A stretch of 10,523 nucleotides of DNA from positions 1 through 10,523 of the forward strand of contig JAIOPW010000291.1 in the NCBI GenBank assembly GCA_021413665.1. Direction: 5' to 3'. The translations under genes and the position numbers were made by a program. The stretch is from Rhodocyclales bacterium. Lineage in GTDB: Bacteria; Pseudomonadota; Gammaproteobacteria; Burkholderiales; Rhodocyclaceae. The notes beneath the pieces are model-generated. The model worked only from the letters and a program-made list of their open reading frames with translations. It searched no databases and was not told the DNA's origin. This document shows, piece after piece, positions 1 through 5,410 of this stretch; within the stretch, counting starts at the first letter, position 1, and each line of letters opens with the position of its first letter.

Positions 1-331
1 TGCCTTCCTGCAGGTAGCCGATCGCGGCATTGACGAGGACCACGCCGAAGATCACCGAGCTGTCGACCCACTCGCCGAGGCCGGCGGTGACGAGGCCGGC
101 GCCGATCAGCACCAGCACCAGGGGTTCCTTCAACTGGCTGAGGAAACGCGCCAGCGCGCTGCGCCCGGGCTGCTCGCGCAGGCGGTTGGGGCCGTGCCGC
201 GCCAGGCGCGCGGCGGCTTCCTCTTCGGTCAGCCCGTGTTCCGCGTGGACTTCGTGGCGCGCCAGTGCGTCGACGGCGGACAGCGCGTGCCAGTATTCGG
301 CCTGCGGCGGGGAGGACGGTGGTTCGCTCAT
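1..331 (-). CDS. Cation-transporting P2-type ATPase, N-terminal part (gene runs off the left edge)
   Basis: The first 110 codons of a P-type ATPase of the Ca2+/Mg2+/Na+ (P2) group; the metal cannot be told from this fragment. Visible are the N-terminal cation ATPase domain (WHALSAVDALARH near residue 14, GLTEEEAAARLARHGPNRL near 34-52) and the first membrane hairpin (EPLVLVLIGAGLVTAGLGEW near 69-88, then SSVIFGVVLVNAAIGYLQEG). The actuator loop, the DKTG phosphorylation site and the ion-binding helices lie outside the window. The start at 331 (MSEPPSS) has no clear ribosome-binding site. An in-frame ATG at 346 (MHNRRMSEPP) follows a GGGGA stretch and is an alternative. A CATAAT hexamer ends 6 nt before 331. 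The gene lies 48 bp after the histidine kinase on the same strand, so read-through is possible, though no functional tie to the cytochromes is visible. Confidence 0.88.
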   Translation of the reverse strand, partial: MSEPPSSPPQAEYWHALSAVDALARHEVHAEHGLTEEEAAARLARHGPNRLREQPGRSALARFLSQLKEPLVLVLIGAGLVTAGLGEWVDSSVIFGVVLVNAAIGYLQEG

Positions 332-337
332 GCGCCG

Positions 338-343
338 ATTATG
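338..343 (-). promoter_or_regulatory. Possible -10 element (CATAAT) placed for a leaderless ATPase transcript
   Basis: On the minus strand CATAAT (5 of 6 matches to TATAAT) is followed by exactly 6 nt and then the ATG at 331. Initiation 7 nt downstream of the hexamer would put the first transcribed base at the A of that ATG. No convincing -35 was found. If the ATG at 346 is the true start, this hexamer is just coding sequence. Confidence 0.25.
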
Positions 344-379
344 CATTGAAGTCCCCGGCCGTCCGCGCCGGAGGCGACC

Positions 380-1465
380 TCAGGCCGTGTCGTCGGCAAG
401 CGCCGGCAGGCGCAGGTGCAGGACGAGCCCGCGCCCGGCCGGCGCCGGGGCCATTTCCATTCGGCCGCCATGCAATTCGGCGATGCGCCCGACGATGGAC
501 AGGCCGAGTCCGCTGCCGTGGGAGTCGGCGCCGGCGCCACGGCGAAAACGCTGCCGTACGGCATTGAATTCCGTCGCCGGGATGCCCTTGCCGTCGTCGC
601 GGATGCTGAGGATGGCCTCCTTGCCTTGCCGCACGATGCCGATTTCAATCTGCGTTGCCGAGCCATGGCGCAAGGCGTTGTCCACCAGGTTGCGCAACAT
701 CGACTGCAAGAGGGCGGCATCGCCCCTGACTCGCGCATCGCCGTCGGCCAGTACCAGTTCGCAGCCGCGCGCGATGGCGTCGCCGGCGGCGTCGGCGAGC
801 GCCGCCTCGGCCAGCGGCCGCAACGCGAGTTCGGTCATGGCCTGGCCGGTGCCGGCGTCCAGTCGCGCCAGGGTCAGCAGCTGGGTGAGGAGGTGCGTGG
901 CGCGATCGCAACCGACCAGGATCTGGTTCAGCGCGTGCAGTCGTTCGGCGCTGTCGGTGGCGGCGAGCGCCACCTGGGCCTGGGCCTTGAGCGCCGCCAG
1001 CGGCGTGCGCAGCTCGTGCGAGGCGTCGGCGGTGAAACGCCGCTCGTTTTCCAGCGCGCGGCCGATGCCGGCGAACAGATCGTTGAGGCGCTCGATCAGC
1101 GGCACGATCTCGCGCGGCGTGTCGGTGCTGTCGATCGGCGTCAGGCGGTCCGGCGCGCGCGCGGCGATGTCGTCGCCCAGGCGTCTTAGCGGACGCAGCG
1201 AGAAGCCGACCGCGACCACCAGCACCAGTGCCAGCCCCGGCAGTGCAATCAGGGTTGGCATCAGCAGGTGCCTGGCGATTTCGCCGGCGAGTTCGGCGCG
1301 CTCCTTCTGCATGTGGCTGGCCGTCGCCGGCGGGTGGTTGAGCAATTCCTCGATCTCGTGCAGCGCCGAGCGCCAGGTGAAAACAGCCGTGAGCAGCCAG
1401 ACCACGGCCACCGCGGCGGTGGTAAGCAGGACCAGGCGCAGGCGTAGTGAGGAGGTGCGGCTCAT
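380..1465 (-). CDS. Sensor histidine kinase, QseC/PmrB-like (HAMP, HisKA, HATPase_c)
   Basis: Inner-membrane sensor kinase of 361 residues that should phosphorylate the response regulator encoded just upstream. Two membrane helices (about 11-31 and 67-90) enclose a periplasmic stretch of only about 35 residues, so there is no folded external sensor domain; the signal may be sensed in the membrane or through a partner. A HAMP-like linker follows (about 91-140). The H-box is FTADASHELRTPLAAL with phospho-acceptor His150. The N-box is RNLVDNALRHG (258-268), G1 is DDGKGI (290-295) and G2 is GSGLGLSI (317-324), so all catalytic motifs are intact. The start ATG overlaps the regulator's stop as ATGA, indicating translational coupling. 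It is the last gene of the cytochrome operon, which suggests the pair responds to a redox or small-gas signal connected with SHP; that is inference. Confidence 0.93.
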   Translation of the reverse strand: MSRTSSLRLRLVLLTTAAVAVVWLLTAVFTWRSALHEIEELLNHPPATASHMQKERAELAGEIARHLLMPTLIALPGLALVLVVAVGFSLRPLRRLGDDIAARAPDRLTPIDSTDTPREIVPLIERLNDLFAGIGRALENERRFTADASHELRTPLAALKAQAQVALAATDSAERLHALNQILVGCDRATHLLTQLLTLARLDAGTGQAMTELALRPLAEAALADAAGDAIARGCELVLADGDARVRGDAALLQSMLRNLVDNALRHGSATQIEIGIVRQGKEAILSIRDDGKGIPATEFNAVRQRFRRGAGADSHGSGLGLSIVGRIAELHGGRMEMAPAPAGRGLVLHLRLPALADDTA

Positions 1466-2130
1466 GTGACGGAATCCCTGGCAATGACGTAGCCGATGCC
1501 GCGCAGGGTGCGGATCGCTTCGGCATCGAGCTTGCGCCGCAGGTGGTGGATGTAGACCTCGACGGTATTGCTGCCGATCTCGTCACCCCAGGCGTACAGG
1601 TGCTGTTCCAGTTGCGCACGCGAAAGAGCCCTGCCGGGTTGCTGCATCAGGGCCTGCAGCAGCGCATATTCCTTGGACGAGAGTTCGACCGGCTTGCCGC
1701 GATATTCCACAATCCGGCTCGCCGGGTCGAGGGTGATGCCGGATGCCGCGAGGACCGGGGCCGGCCGGCCGCCGGCACGACGCAGCAGCGCGCGCAGGCG
1801 GGCATTGAGTTCGCCGAGGTCGAAGGGCTTGACCAGGTAGTCGTCGGCGCCGGCATCGAGTCCGCGAATGCGATCCTCCACCGTGTCGCGCGCGGTGAGG
1901 ATCAGCACCGGCAGCGCCCGCTTCCTTGCACGCAGGTTGCGCAGCACGTCGAGACCGTCCTTGCGCGGCAGGCCGAGGTCGAGCACCACGGCGGCGTACT
2001 CCTCCGTCGCCAGCGCGGTTTCGGCGCTGACGCCGTCGCGCGTCCAGTCGACGGCATGGCCGGCCTGTTTCAGGCCGGCCTGCAGTGCGTCGCCCAGCAG
2101 GGCGTCATCTTCAACCAGCAGGATTCTCAT
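1462..2130 (-). CDS. OmpR/PhoB-family response regulator, QseB/PmrA-like
   Basis: DNA-binding response regulator of 222 residues. The receiver domain (1-115) has the acidic pair Asp8/Asp9, phospho-acceptor Asp51 (VVLDLGLP), Thr79 and Lys101 (LVKPF). The winged-helix DNA-binding domain (about 125-220) contains SSKEYALLQALMQQPGRALSR and the recognition region NTVEVYIHHLRRKL, ending in the typical LRGIGYVI. Length and motifs are standard for the QseB/PmrA/BasR branch, whose members bind direct hexamer repeats one helical turn apart. Its first 20 bp overlap the end of the cytochrome b gene, and no ribosome-binding site precedes its ATG, so translation probably depends on ribosomes finishing cytochrome b. 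The kinase follows with a 4-bp overlap. A matching repeat upstream of the operon (3582-3598) suggests autoregulation. Confidence 0.95.
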   Translation of the reverse strand: MRILLVEDDALLGDALQAGLKQAGHAVDWTRDGVSAETALATEEYAAVVLDLGLPRKDGLDVLRNLRARKRALPVLILTARDTVEDRIRGLDAGADDYLVKPFDLGELNARLRALLRRAGGRPAPVLAASGITLDPASRIVEYRGKPVELSSKEYALLQALMQQPGRALSRAQLEQHLYAWGDEIGSNTVEVYIHHLRRKLDAEAIRTLRGIGYVIARDSVT

Positions 2131-2668
2131 GGGTGGTGGATCGCATCTTCTTCCAGCCGGTAATCATGGCGAGGACCAGATTCTCCCCGTGCAGCCAACT
2201 ACTGACAATGACGCCGGCAATGTGGATGGCGACGACCGCCATCATGCCATTGGATGAAACCTCGTGGAGTTCCTCCATGAAGTGGCCGCCAATCTCGTTG
2301 TAGGTGGCCCAGCCGCTGGCGGCGGCGATGACGCCGAAAGCAAGCAGGAGGAAGATCGCTACCGCGCCGGCGGGATTGTGGCCGACGTAGTGCTGCGGCC
2401 GCCTGGCGAGCAGTGACTTCAGGTAATCGATGAGCTTGCCCGGCGCCGGCAGGAAATCGGCAAAACGGGAATGCGCGCCGCCGACGAAGCCCCACAACAG
2501 GCGGAAGGCGATCAGTCCGGCCAGCGCATAGCCGGCGACCACATGGATGTCGCGCAGCTTCTCGGATTCGGAGGTGATGAAGGCGGTGGCGAAGCTGGCG
2601 ACCAGCGACCAGTGGAAGACGCGTGTCGGCAGGTCCCAGACGCGGACGGCAGTGGTTTCGGAGTTCAT
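2111..2668 (-). CDS. Membrane cytochrome b (cytochrome b561 / Ni-hydrogenase b-type family)
   Basis: Di-heme b-type integral membrane protein of 185 residues, expected to pass electrons from the quinone pool to the periplasmic cytochromes c encoded just upstream. The N-terminus VWDLPTRVFHWSLV is the signature of this family, with His19 a probable heme ligand. Four membrane helices are seen (about 18-33, 41-62, 101-122, 137-158). Further candidate heme ligands are His42 (RDIHVVAGY), His135 and His149 (VVAIHIAGV). I chose the ATG at 2668 (MNSETTAVRV) because GAGG lies 6 nt upstream; the ATG at 2680 (MRPFMNSE) overlaps the dhc stop as ATGA but lacks a ribosome-binding site. The 3' end overlaps the response-regulator gene by 20 bp. 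SHP, DHC and this cytochrome b form a recurrent cluster in proteobacteria. Confidence 0.93.
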   Translation of the reverse strand: MNSETTAVRVWDLPTRVFHWSLVASFATAFITSESEKLRDIHVVAGYALAGLIAFRLLWGFVGGAHSRFADFLPAPGKLIDYLKSLLARRPQHYVGHNPAGAVAIFLLLAFGVIAAASGWATYNEIGGHFMEELHEVSSNGMMAVVAIHIAGVIVSSWLHGENLVLAMITGWKKMRSTTHENPAG

Positions 2669-2674
2669 GAAGGG

Positions 2675-2679
2675 CCTCA
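2675..2679 (-). promoter_or_regulatory. Ribosome-binding site of cytochrome b, overlapping the dhc stop codon
   Basis: TGAGG on the minus strand carries the dhc stop codon (TGA, 2679-2677) and the GAGG Shine-Dalgarno element, 6 nt before the ATG at 2668. It favours 2668 over 2680 as the start and implies coupling of the two genes. Confidence 0.55.
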
Positions 2680-3141
2680 TTTGGGAATGGTGATGGAACG
2701 TTCGCTGTAGTCACCGGCTGCCGCCTGCGTATGGCAGGCGCCGCAGTTGGCGGGGCTCTTGATCGAGGCGCGCTTCCAGGTCGCGGCATCGACCTTGCGG
2801 TGCTTCTTTTCAAAGCGCGCGGTCTCGGTAATGCGCAGCAGCGGATTGCCCCTGGCATCCACGGTGCGGCCCGTCTTGCGGCCGCCCGAGTTCTGCGCCA
2901 GGAAGTCGGCGATGGCGGCACGGCGCTTGTCATCGATCGAGGCGTCGGTACCGAAATGGGTGGCCAGCCCGTTCATCATGTGCAGCCAGGAGTGGGCATC
3001 CAGCATCTGGGGCGGATAGGCAATGTGGCAGGAGGTACATTCCTCCTCGAAGGCGGCGTTCTTCGGCAGGCTGTAGTTATCGGCCAGGGCCGGCAGGGCC
3101 AGCGCGGCGAGCAGGACGGGCAGGGCGATGCGAAGTTTCAT
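2677..3141 (-). CDS. Periplasmic diheme cytochrome c (DHC family)
   Basis: Secreted diheme cytochrome c of 154 residues. A Sec signal peptide (MKLRIALPVLLAALALPALA) is probably cleaved near residue 20 or 21. Two covalent heme sites are present: CTSCH (Cys35, Cys38, His39) and CGACH (Cys133, Cys136, His137). The segments LDAHSWLHMMNGLATHFG (48-64) and ARFEKKHRKVDAATWKRASIKSP (109-130) fit the DHC family pattern and hold histidines (50, 54, 62, 114) that could be distal ligands. In known clusters DHC is the electron donor to SHP and receives electrons from the membrane cytochrome b. A strong AAGGAG lies 8 nt before the ATG. SHP ends 13 bp upstream, and the cytochrome b gene follows at the stop codon. 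Confidence 0.95.
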   Translation of the reverse strand: MKLRIALPVLLAALALPALADNYSLPKNAAFEEECTSCHIAYPPQMLDAHSWLHMMNGLATHFGTDASIDDKRRAAIADFLAQNSGGRKTGRTVDARGNPLLRITETARFEKKHRKVDAATWKRASIKSPANCGACHTQAAAGDYSERSITIPK

Positions 3142-3149
3142 GGCGGTCT

Positions 3150-3155
3150 CTCCTT
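3150..3155 (-). promoter_or_regulatory. Ribosome-binding site of the diheme cytochrome gene
   Basis: AAGGAG on the minus strand, 8 nt before the ATG at 3141. It is the strongest Shine-Dalgarno element of this operon and overlaps the last base of the SHP stop codon. Confidence 0.6.
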
Positions 3156-3535
3156 TACTTGAGGGCCAGCAGCCAGGCCATTACATCGGCCTTTTCCTGG
3201 GGGCTGCAAACGCGGTTGAGGGTGTCGTTGCAGTTGCGACGGAACCACTTATCCACCTTGGCGGCATCGGTGAAGCGTTCGGCGTTGGCCGCCGGCGCCA
3301 GCGGGGTGATGGCCTTGTCGGTCCTGGCATGCCGTCCGGGCTGGGTCGGCTTCTCGGTGTGGCAGGAGGCGCAACTCCATTCACCACCCTGTTTGGTGGT
3401 GAAGAAGCGCGCACCGCGTTCGGCGGACGCGGGCGCTCCGGCTTCCTTTTCGAACCGCGTCAGGAAATCGCGCGGGGTTTCGGCGTAGACGTTTGTCGCC
3501 AGGACCGCTGCTGCAATGAGAAGAATGTGTCGCAC
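3155..3535 (-). CDS. shp: SHP-type monoheme cytochrome c (sphaeroides heme protein, DUF1924)
   Basis: Small periplasmic high-spin class I cytochrome c. Residue numbers count from the ATG at 3547. A signal peptide ends at VYA (22), leaving a mature protein of about 108 residues, close to the 112 of Rhodobacter sphaeroides SHP. The heme site is CASCH (Cys59, Cys62, His63). Near the C-terminus RRNCNDTLNRVC matches the SHP sequence around its unusual axial ligand Asn88: Asn105 is the equivalent ligand, and Cys106 and Cys114 match its disulfide. The shared block ITPLAPAANAERFTDAAKVDKWFRRNC supports this. SHP binds O2 or NO when the Asn ligand swings away; its physiological role is unsettled. I chose GTG 3535 because GGAG lies 6 nt upstream, whereas ATG 3547 (MEIPVRHI) has no ribosome-binding site; either gives a working signal peptide. 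It is the first gene of the operon. Confidence 0.93.
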   Translation of the reverse strand: MRHILLIAAAVLATNVYAETPRDFLTRFEKEAGAPASAERGARFFTTKQGGEWSCASCHTEKPTQPGRHARTDKAITPLAPAANAERFTDAAKVDKWFRRNCNDTLNRVCSPQEKADVMAWLLALK

Positions 3536-3541
3536 GGGAAT

Positions 3542-3545
3542 CTCC
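3542..3545 (-). promoter_or_regulatory. Ribosome-binding site (GGAG) supporting a GTG start for shp
   Basis: GGAG on the minus strand lies 6 nt before GTG 3535. It overlaps the alternative ATG 3547, which itself has no purine-rich element upstream. Confidence 0.45.
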
Positions 3546-3581
3546 ATGGTTGTTCAGTGGAACGCATCATGGAGGGCGCCG

Positions 3582-3598
3582 CTTAAACGGCGCTTAAG
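3582..3598 (-). promoter_or_regulatory. Putative PmrA/QseB-type operator: direct repeat CTTAAG-N5-TTTAAG
   Basis: On the minus strand the sequence is CTTAAG, CGCCG, TTTAAG: two hexamers with an 11-bp period, the form recognised by PmrA/QseB-type OmpR-family regulators (known consensus of the (C/T)TTAAG-N5-(C/T)TTAAG kind). It lies in the 71-bp gap between the Kef-type gene (stop at 3607) and shp, and the operon itself encodes such a regulator. The second hexamer ends 34 nt before the ATG at 3547. The same bases form a GCGCCG-loop-CGGCGC hairpin (3576-3593) without a T-run, so a weak terminator for the upstream gene is the alternative reading. No clear -10 was seen. Confidence 0.5.
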
Positions 3599-3606
3599 GC
3601 AGGTGA

Positions 3607-5325
3607 CTACTTGTTGTCCCGCTCGTAGAACTCGCGCAGCGAGGCATAGCGCTCGGCCCGTGCCGAGCGCACGTGGCGGATGGCTTCCTCCATCGGCAGG
3701 CCGGCCTGCACCAGCGTTTCGGCGGCGATCAGCAGGCTGCTTTCCAGCACTTCGGGGATGACCTCGGTGGCGCCCGCGGCCTTGAGCCGCGCCACGTCCT
3801 TTTCGTCGGTGGTGCGCGCTACGATGGGGATGTCCGGCCGGGTGGCGCGGACGGTCCGTATCACGCGTTCGGCCGAATGCGGGTCGGGGTAGGTGATGAC
3901 CACGGTGCGCGCACGGGCGACCCCGGCGGCCTGCAGGACTTCGCGCCGGTCGGCATTGCCGAAGACGACGTTGACGCCCTTGGCGCGCGCGTCGGCGATG
4001 CGTTGCGGATCGACGTCGAGGGCAATGAACGGGATTTTTTCGATGGCGAGGAATTCGGCAATGCGCTGGCCGGTCCTGCCGTAACCGCAGATCACCACGT
4101 GCTGGCCGAGGTCCAGGCTATGCACGGCGATGTTGTGTATCGCGGCGGCCTTGTGCGCCCAGTCGCCGCGCCCGAGGTCGCCCGACAGGCGCGCCGCGCG
4201 TTCGATCAGGAAGGGGGCGATGAACATCGACAGCAGCATGGCCGGAAGGGTGATCTGGAACGCACTGGCGCCGATCAGTTGCAACTGGTAGGCAAGCTGG
4301 ATCAGCACCAGGCCGAATTCGCCGGCCTGTGCCAGTTGCGCGGCGGTGCGCAGGCTGGCGACCAGCGGGGTCTTCGACACGCGTGCGATCAGCAGCACGA
4401 CGACGGCCTTGCCCCCGACCAGCAAGGCGACGGCGAGCGCCAGCTTGTGGATGTTGGCGAGCACGTAACCGAGGTCGAGCATCATGCCGACGGTGACGAA
4501 GAACAGGCCGAGCAGGATGTCGCGGAAGGGACGAATGTCGGCTTCGACGTGGTGGCGATACACCGTTTCCGAGATCAGCATGCCGCCGACGAAAGCCCCC
4601 AGCGCCATCGATAGTCCGCTTTGCGCGGTCAACACTGAAAGCCCGACCACGATCCACAGCGTGGTCAGTACCAGCAGCTCGTTGGAGCGGACCTTCGCGG
4701 CGGCATCGTAGATGCGGGACATCAGCTTCTTCCCCAGCCAGATCAGCAGGGCGAGGACGGCTACCGCCTCCGCTGCCGCCACGCCCAGCGAACGCCCCAG
4801 GTCGTCGCCGGAGGAGGCCAGTGCCGGCAGCAGGATCAGGCAGGGCGCCACGGCGAGGTCCTGGAACAGCAGCACGCTCATGGTCTGCCGCCCGGAACGC
4901 GAGTGGAGTTCGAAGCGGTCGGACAGCATTTTTGCAACGATGGCGGTCGAGGACATCGCCACCGCCAGGCCCACCGCGACGCCGCTGCGCCAGCCCTGTT
5001 CGTAGAAGATCGCCGTTGCGAGGCCGGTGCCCAGGGCCGTCAGCGCCATCTGCGCCGAGCCGAAGCCGAACACCAGTGCGCGCATGGCCTGCAGGCGCTT
5101 CAGGCTGAATTCGAGGCCGATCGAGAACATCAGGAAGACGATGCCGAACTCGGCGAAGCCTTGAACTTCCGCGCTTTCCTTGAGCAGCGCGAGGCCGTGC
5201 GGTCCGAGCGCCATGCCGATCGCCAGGTAGGCGAGCATGCTCGGCAGCCTGAAGCGACGCACGAGCGCCACTGTGCCGACGGCGGCGGAAAGCAGGAGCA
5301 GGAGCGAAAGCAGGTTGGAGTGCAT
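3607..5325 (-). CDS. KefB/KefC-type monovalent cation:proton antiporter (CPA2) with RCK/TrkA-N domain
   Basis: Integral membrane antiporter of 572 residues, probably K+/H+ or Na+/H+. The Na_H_exchanger domain (about 5-380) shows CPA2 marks: AYLAIGMALGPHGL, the VLLFQDLAVAP motif (151-161, with Gln155 and Asp156), SGLSMALGAFVGGMLISETVYRH (236-258), FFVTVGMMLD and AQAGEFGLVL (332-341). The cytoplasmic RCK domain (about 408-540) has the Rossmann glycine motif GYGRTGQ (414-420) and an acidic residue ending strand 2 (ALDVD, 435-439), suggesting dinucleotide gating. The C-terminal TrkA-C domain is absent. I chose ATG 5325 (MHSNLLSLLL) because family members start just before helix 1; ATGs at 5355 and 5427 add a hydrophilic leader, and the latter would start inside the divergent DUF1538 gene region. 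It is divergent from that gene and 60-71 bp upstream of the shp operon. Confidence 0.92.
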   Translation of the reverse strand: MHSNLLSLLLLLSAAVGTVALVRRFRLPSMLAYLAIGMALGPHGLALLKESAEVQGFAEFGIVFLMFSIGLEFSLKRLQAMRALVFGFGSAQMALTALGTGLATAIFYEQGWRSGVAVGLAVAMSSTAIVAKMLSDRFELHSRSGRQTMSVLLFQDLAVAPCLILLPALASSGDDLGRSLGVAAAEAVAVLALLIWLGKKLMSRIYDAAAKVRSNELLVLTTLWIVVGLSVLTAQSGLSMALGAFVGGMLISETVYRHHVEADIRPFRDILLGLFFVTVGMMLDLGYVLANIHKLALAVALLVGGKAVVVLLIARVSKTPLVASLRTAAQLAQAGEFGLVLIQLAYQLQLIGASAFQITLPAMLLSMFIAPFLIERAARLSGDLGRGDWAHKAAAIHNIAVHSLDLGQHVVICGYGRTGQRIAEFLAIEKIPFIALDVDPQRIADARAKGVNVVFGNADRREVLQAAGVARARTVVITYPDPHSAERVIRTVRATRPDIPIVARTTDEKDVARLKAAGATEVIPEVLESSLLIAAETLVQAGLPMEEAIRHVRSARAERYASLREFYERDNK

Positions 5326-5331
5326 CGCCGG

Positions 5332-5337
5332 ATCATA
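5332..5337 (-). promoter_or_regulatory. Possible -10 element (TATGAT) for a leaderless antiporter transcript
   Basis: TATGAT (5 of 6 matches to TATAAT) on the minus strand ends exactly 6 nt before ATG 5325, the same spacing as the CATAAT before the ATPase start. No Shine-Dalgarno element precedes ATG 5325. The best -35 candidate is weak. Confidence 0.25.
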
Positions 5338-5369
5338 GCCCGACGGTACATTCATGGAATTGACATGGG

Positions 5370-5375
5370 TAGAAT
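5370..5375 (+). promoter_or_regulatory. Probable -10 element (TAGAAT) for the DUF1538-PII operon
   Basis: TAGAAT in the context GGGTAGAATGCGCG, with a start of transcription expected near 5382 and a leader of about 29 nt before ATG 5411. A TTGACA at 5360-5365 is too close to act as its -35. The -35 region at the right spacing (TACATT, 5347-5352) is weak. The position argues against the upstream in-frame ATG at 5354. Confidence 0.4.
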
Positions 5376-5410
5376 GCGCGCTCGAAACTCCTGCCCGTGA
5401 CACATCCCCG

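Noticed and set aside
355..371. Inverted repeat CCGGC-N7-GCCGG between the kinase and ATPase genes as a terminator
   Set aside because: A short stem with no T-run on the minus strand; cannot be told from chance in this composition.
30..1469. Long plus-strand open frame (479 codons) opposite the histidine kinase
   Set aside because: It is Ser/Arg/Ala-rich with no domain, runs antisense to a kinase with all catalytic motifs and to the ATPase start, and is the usual shadow frame in GC-rich DNA.
3673..4614. Plus-strand open frame (313 codons) opposite the Kef-type antiporter
   Set aside because: It is antisense to well-conserved antiporter and RCK motifs, rich in His/Gln/Asp/Arg with no recognisable fold.
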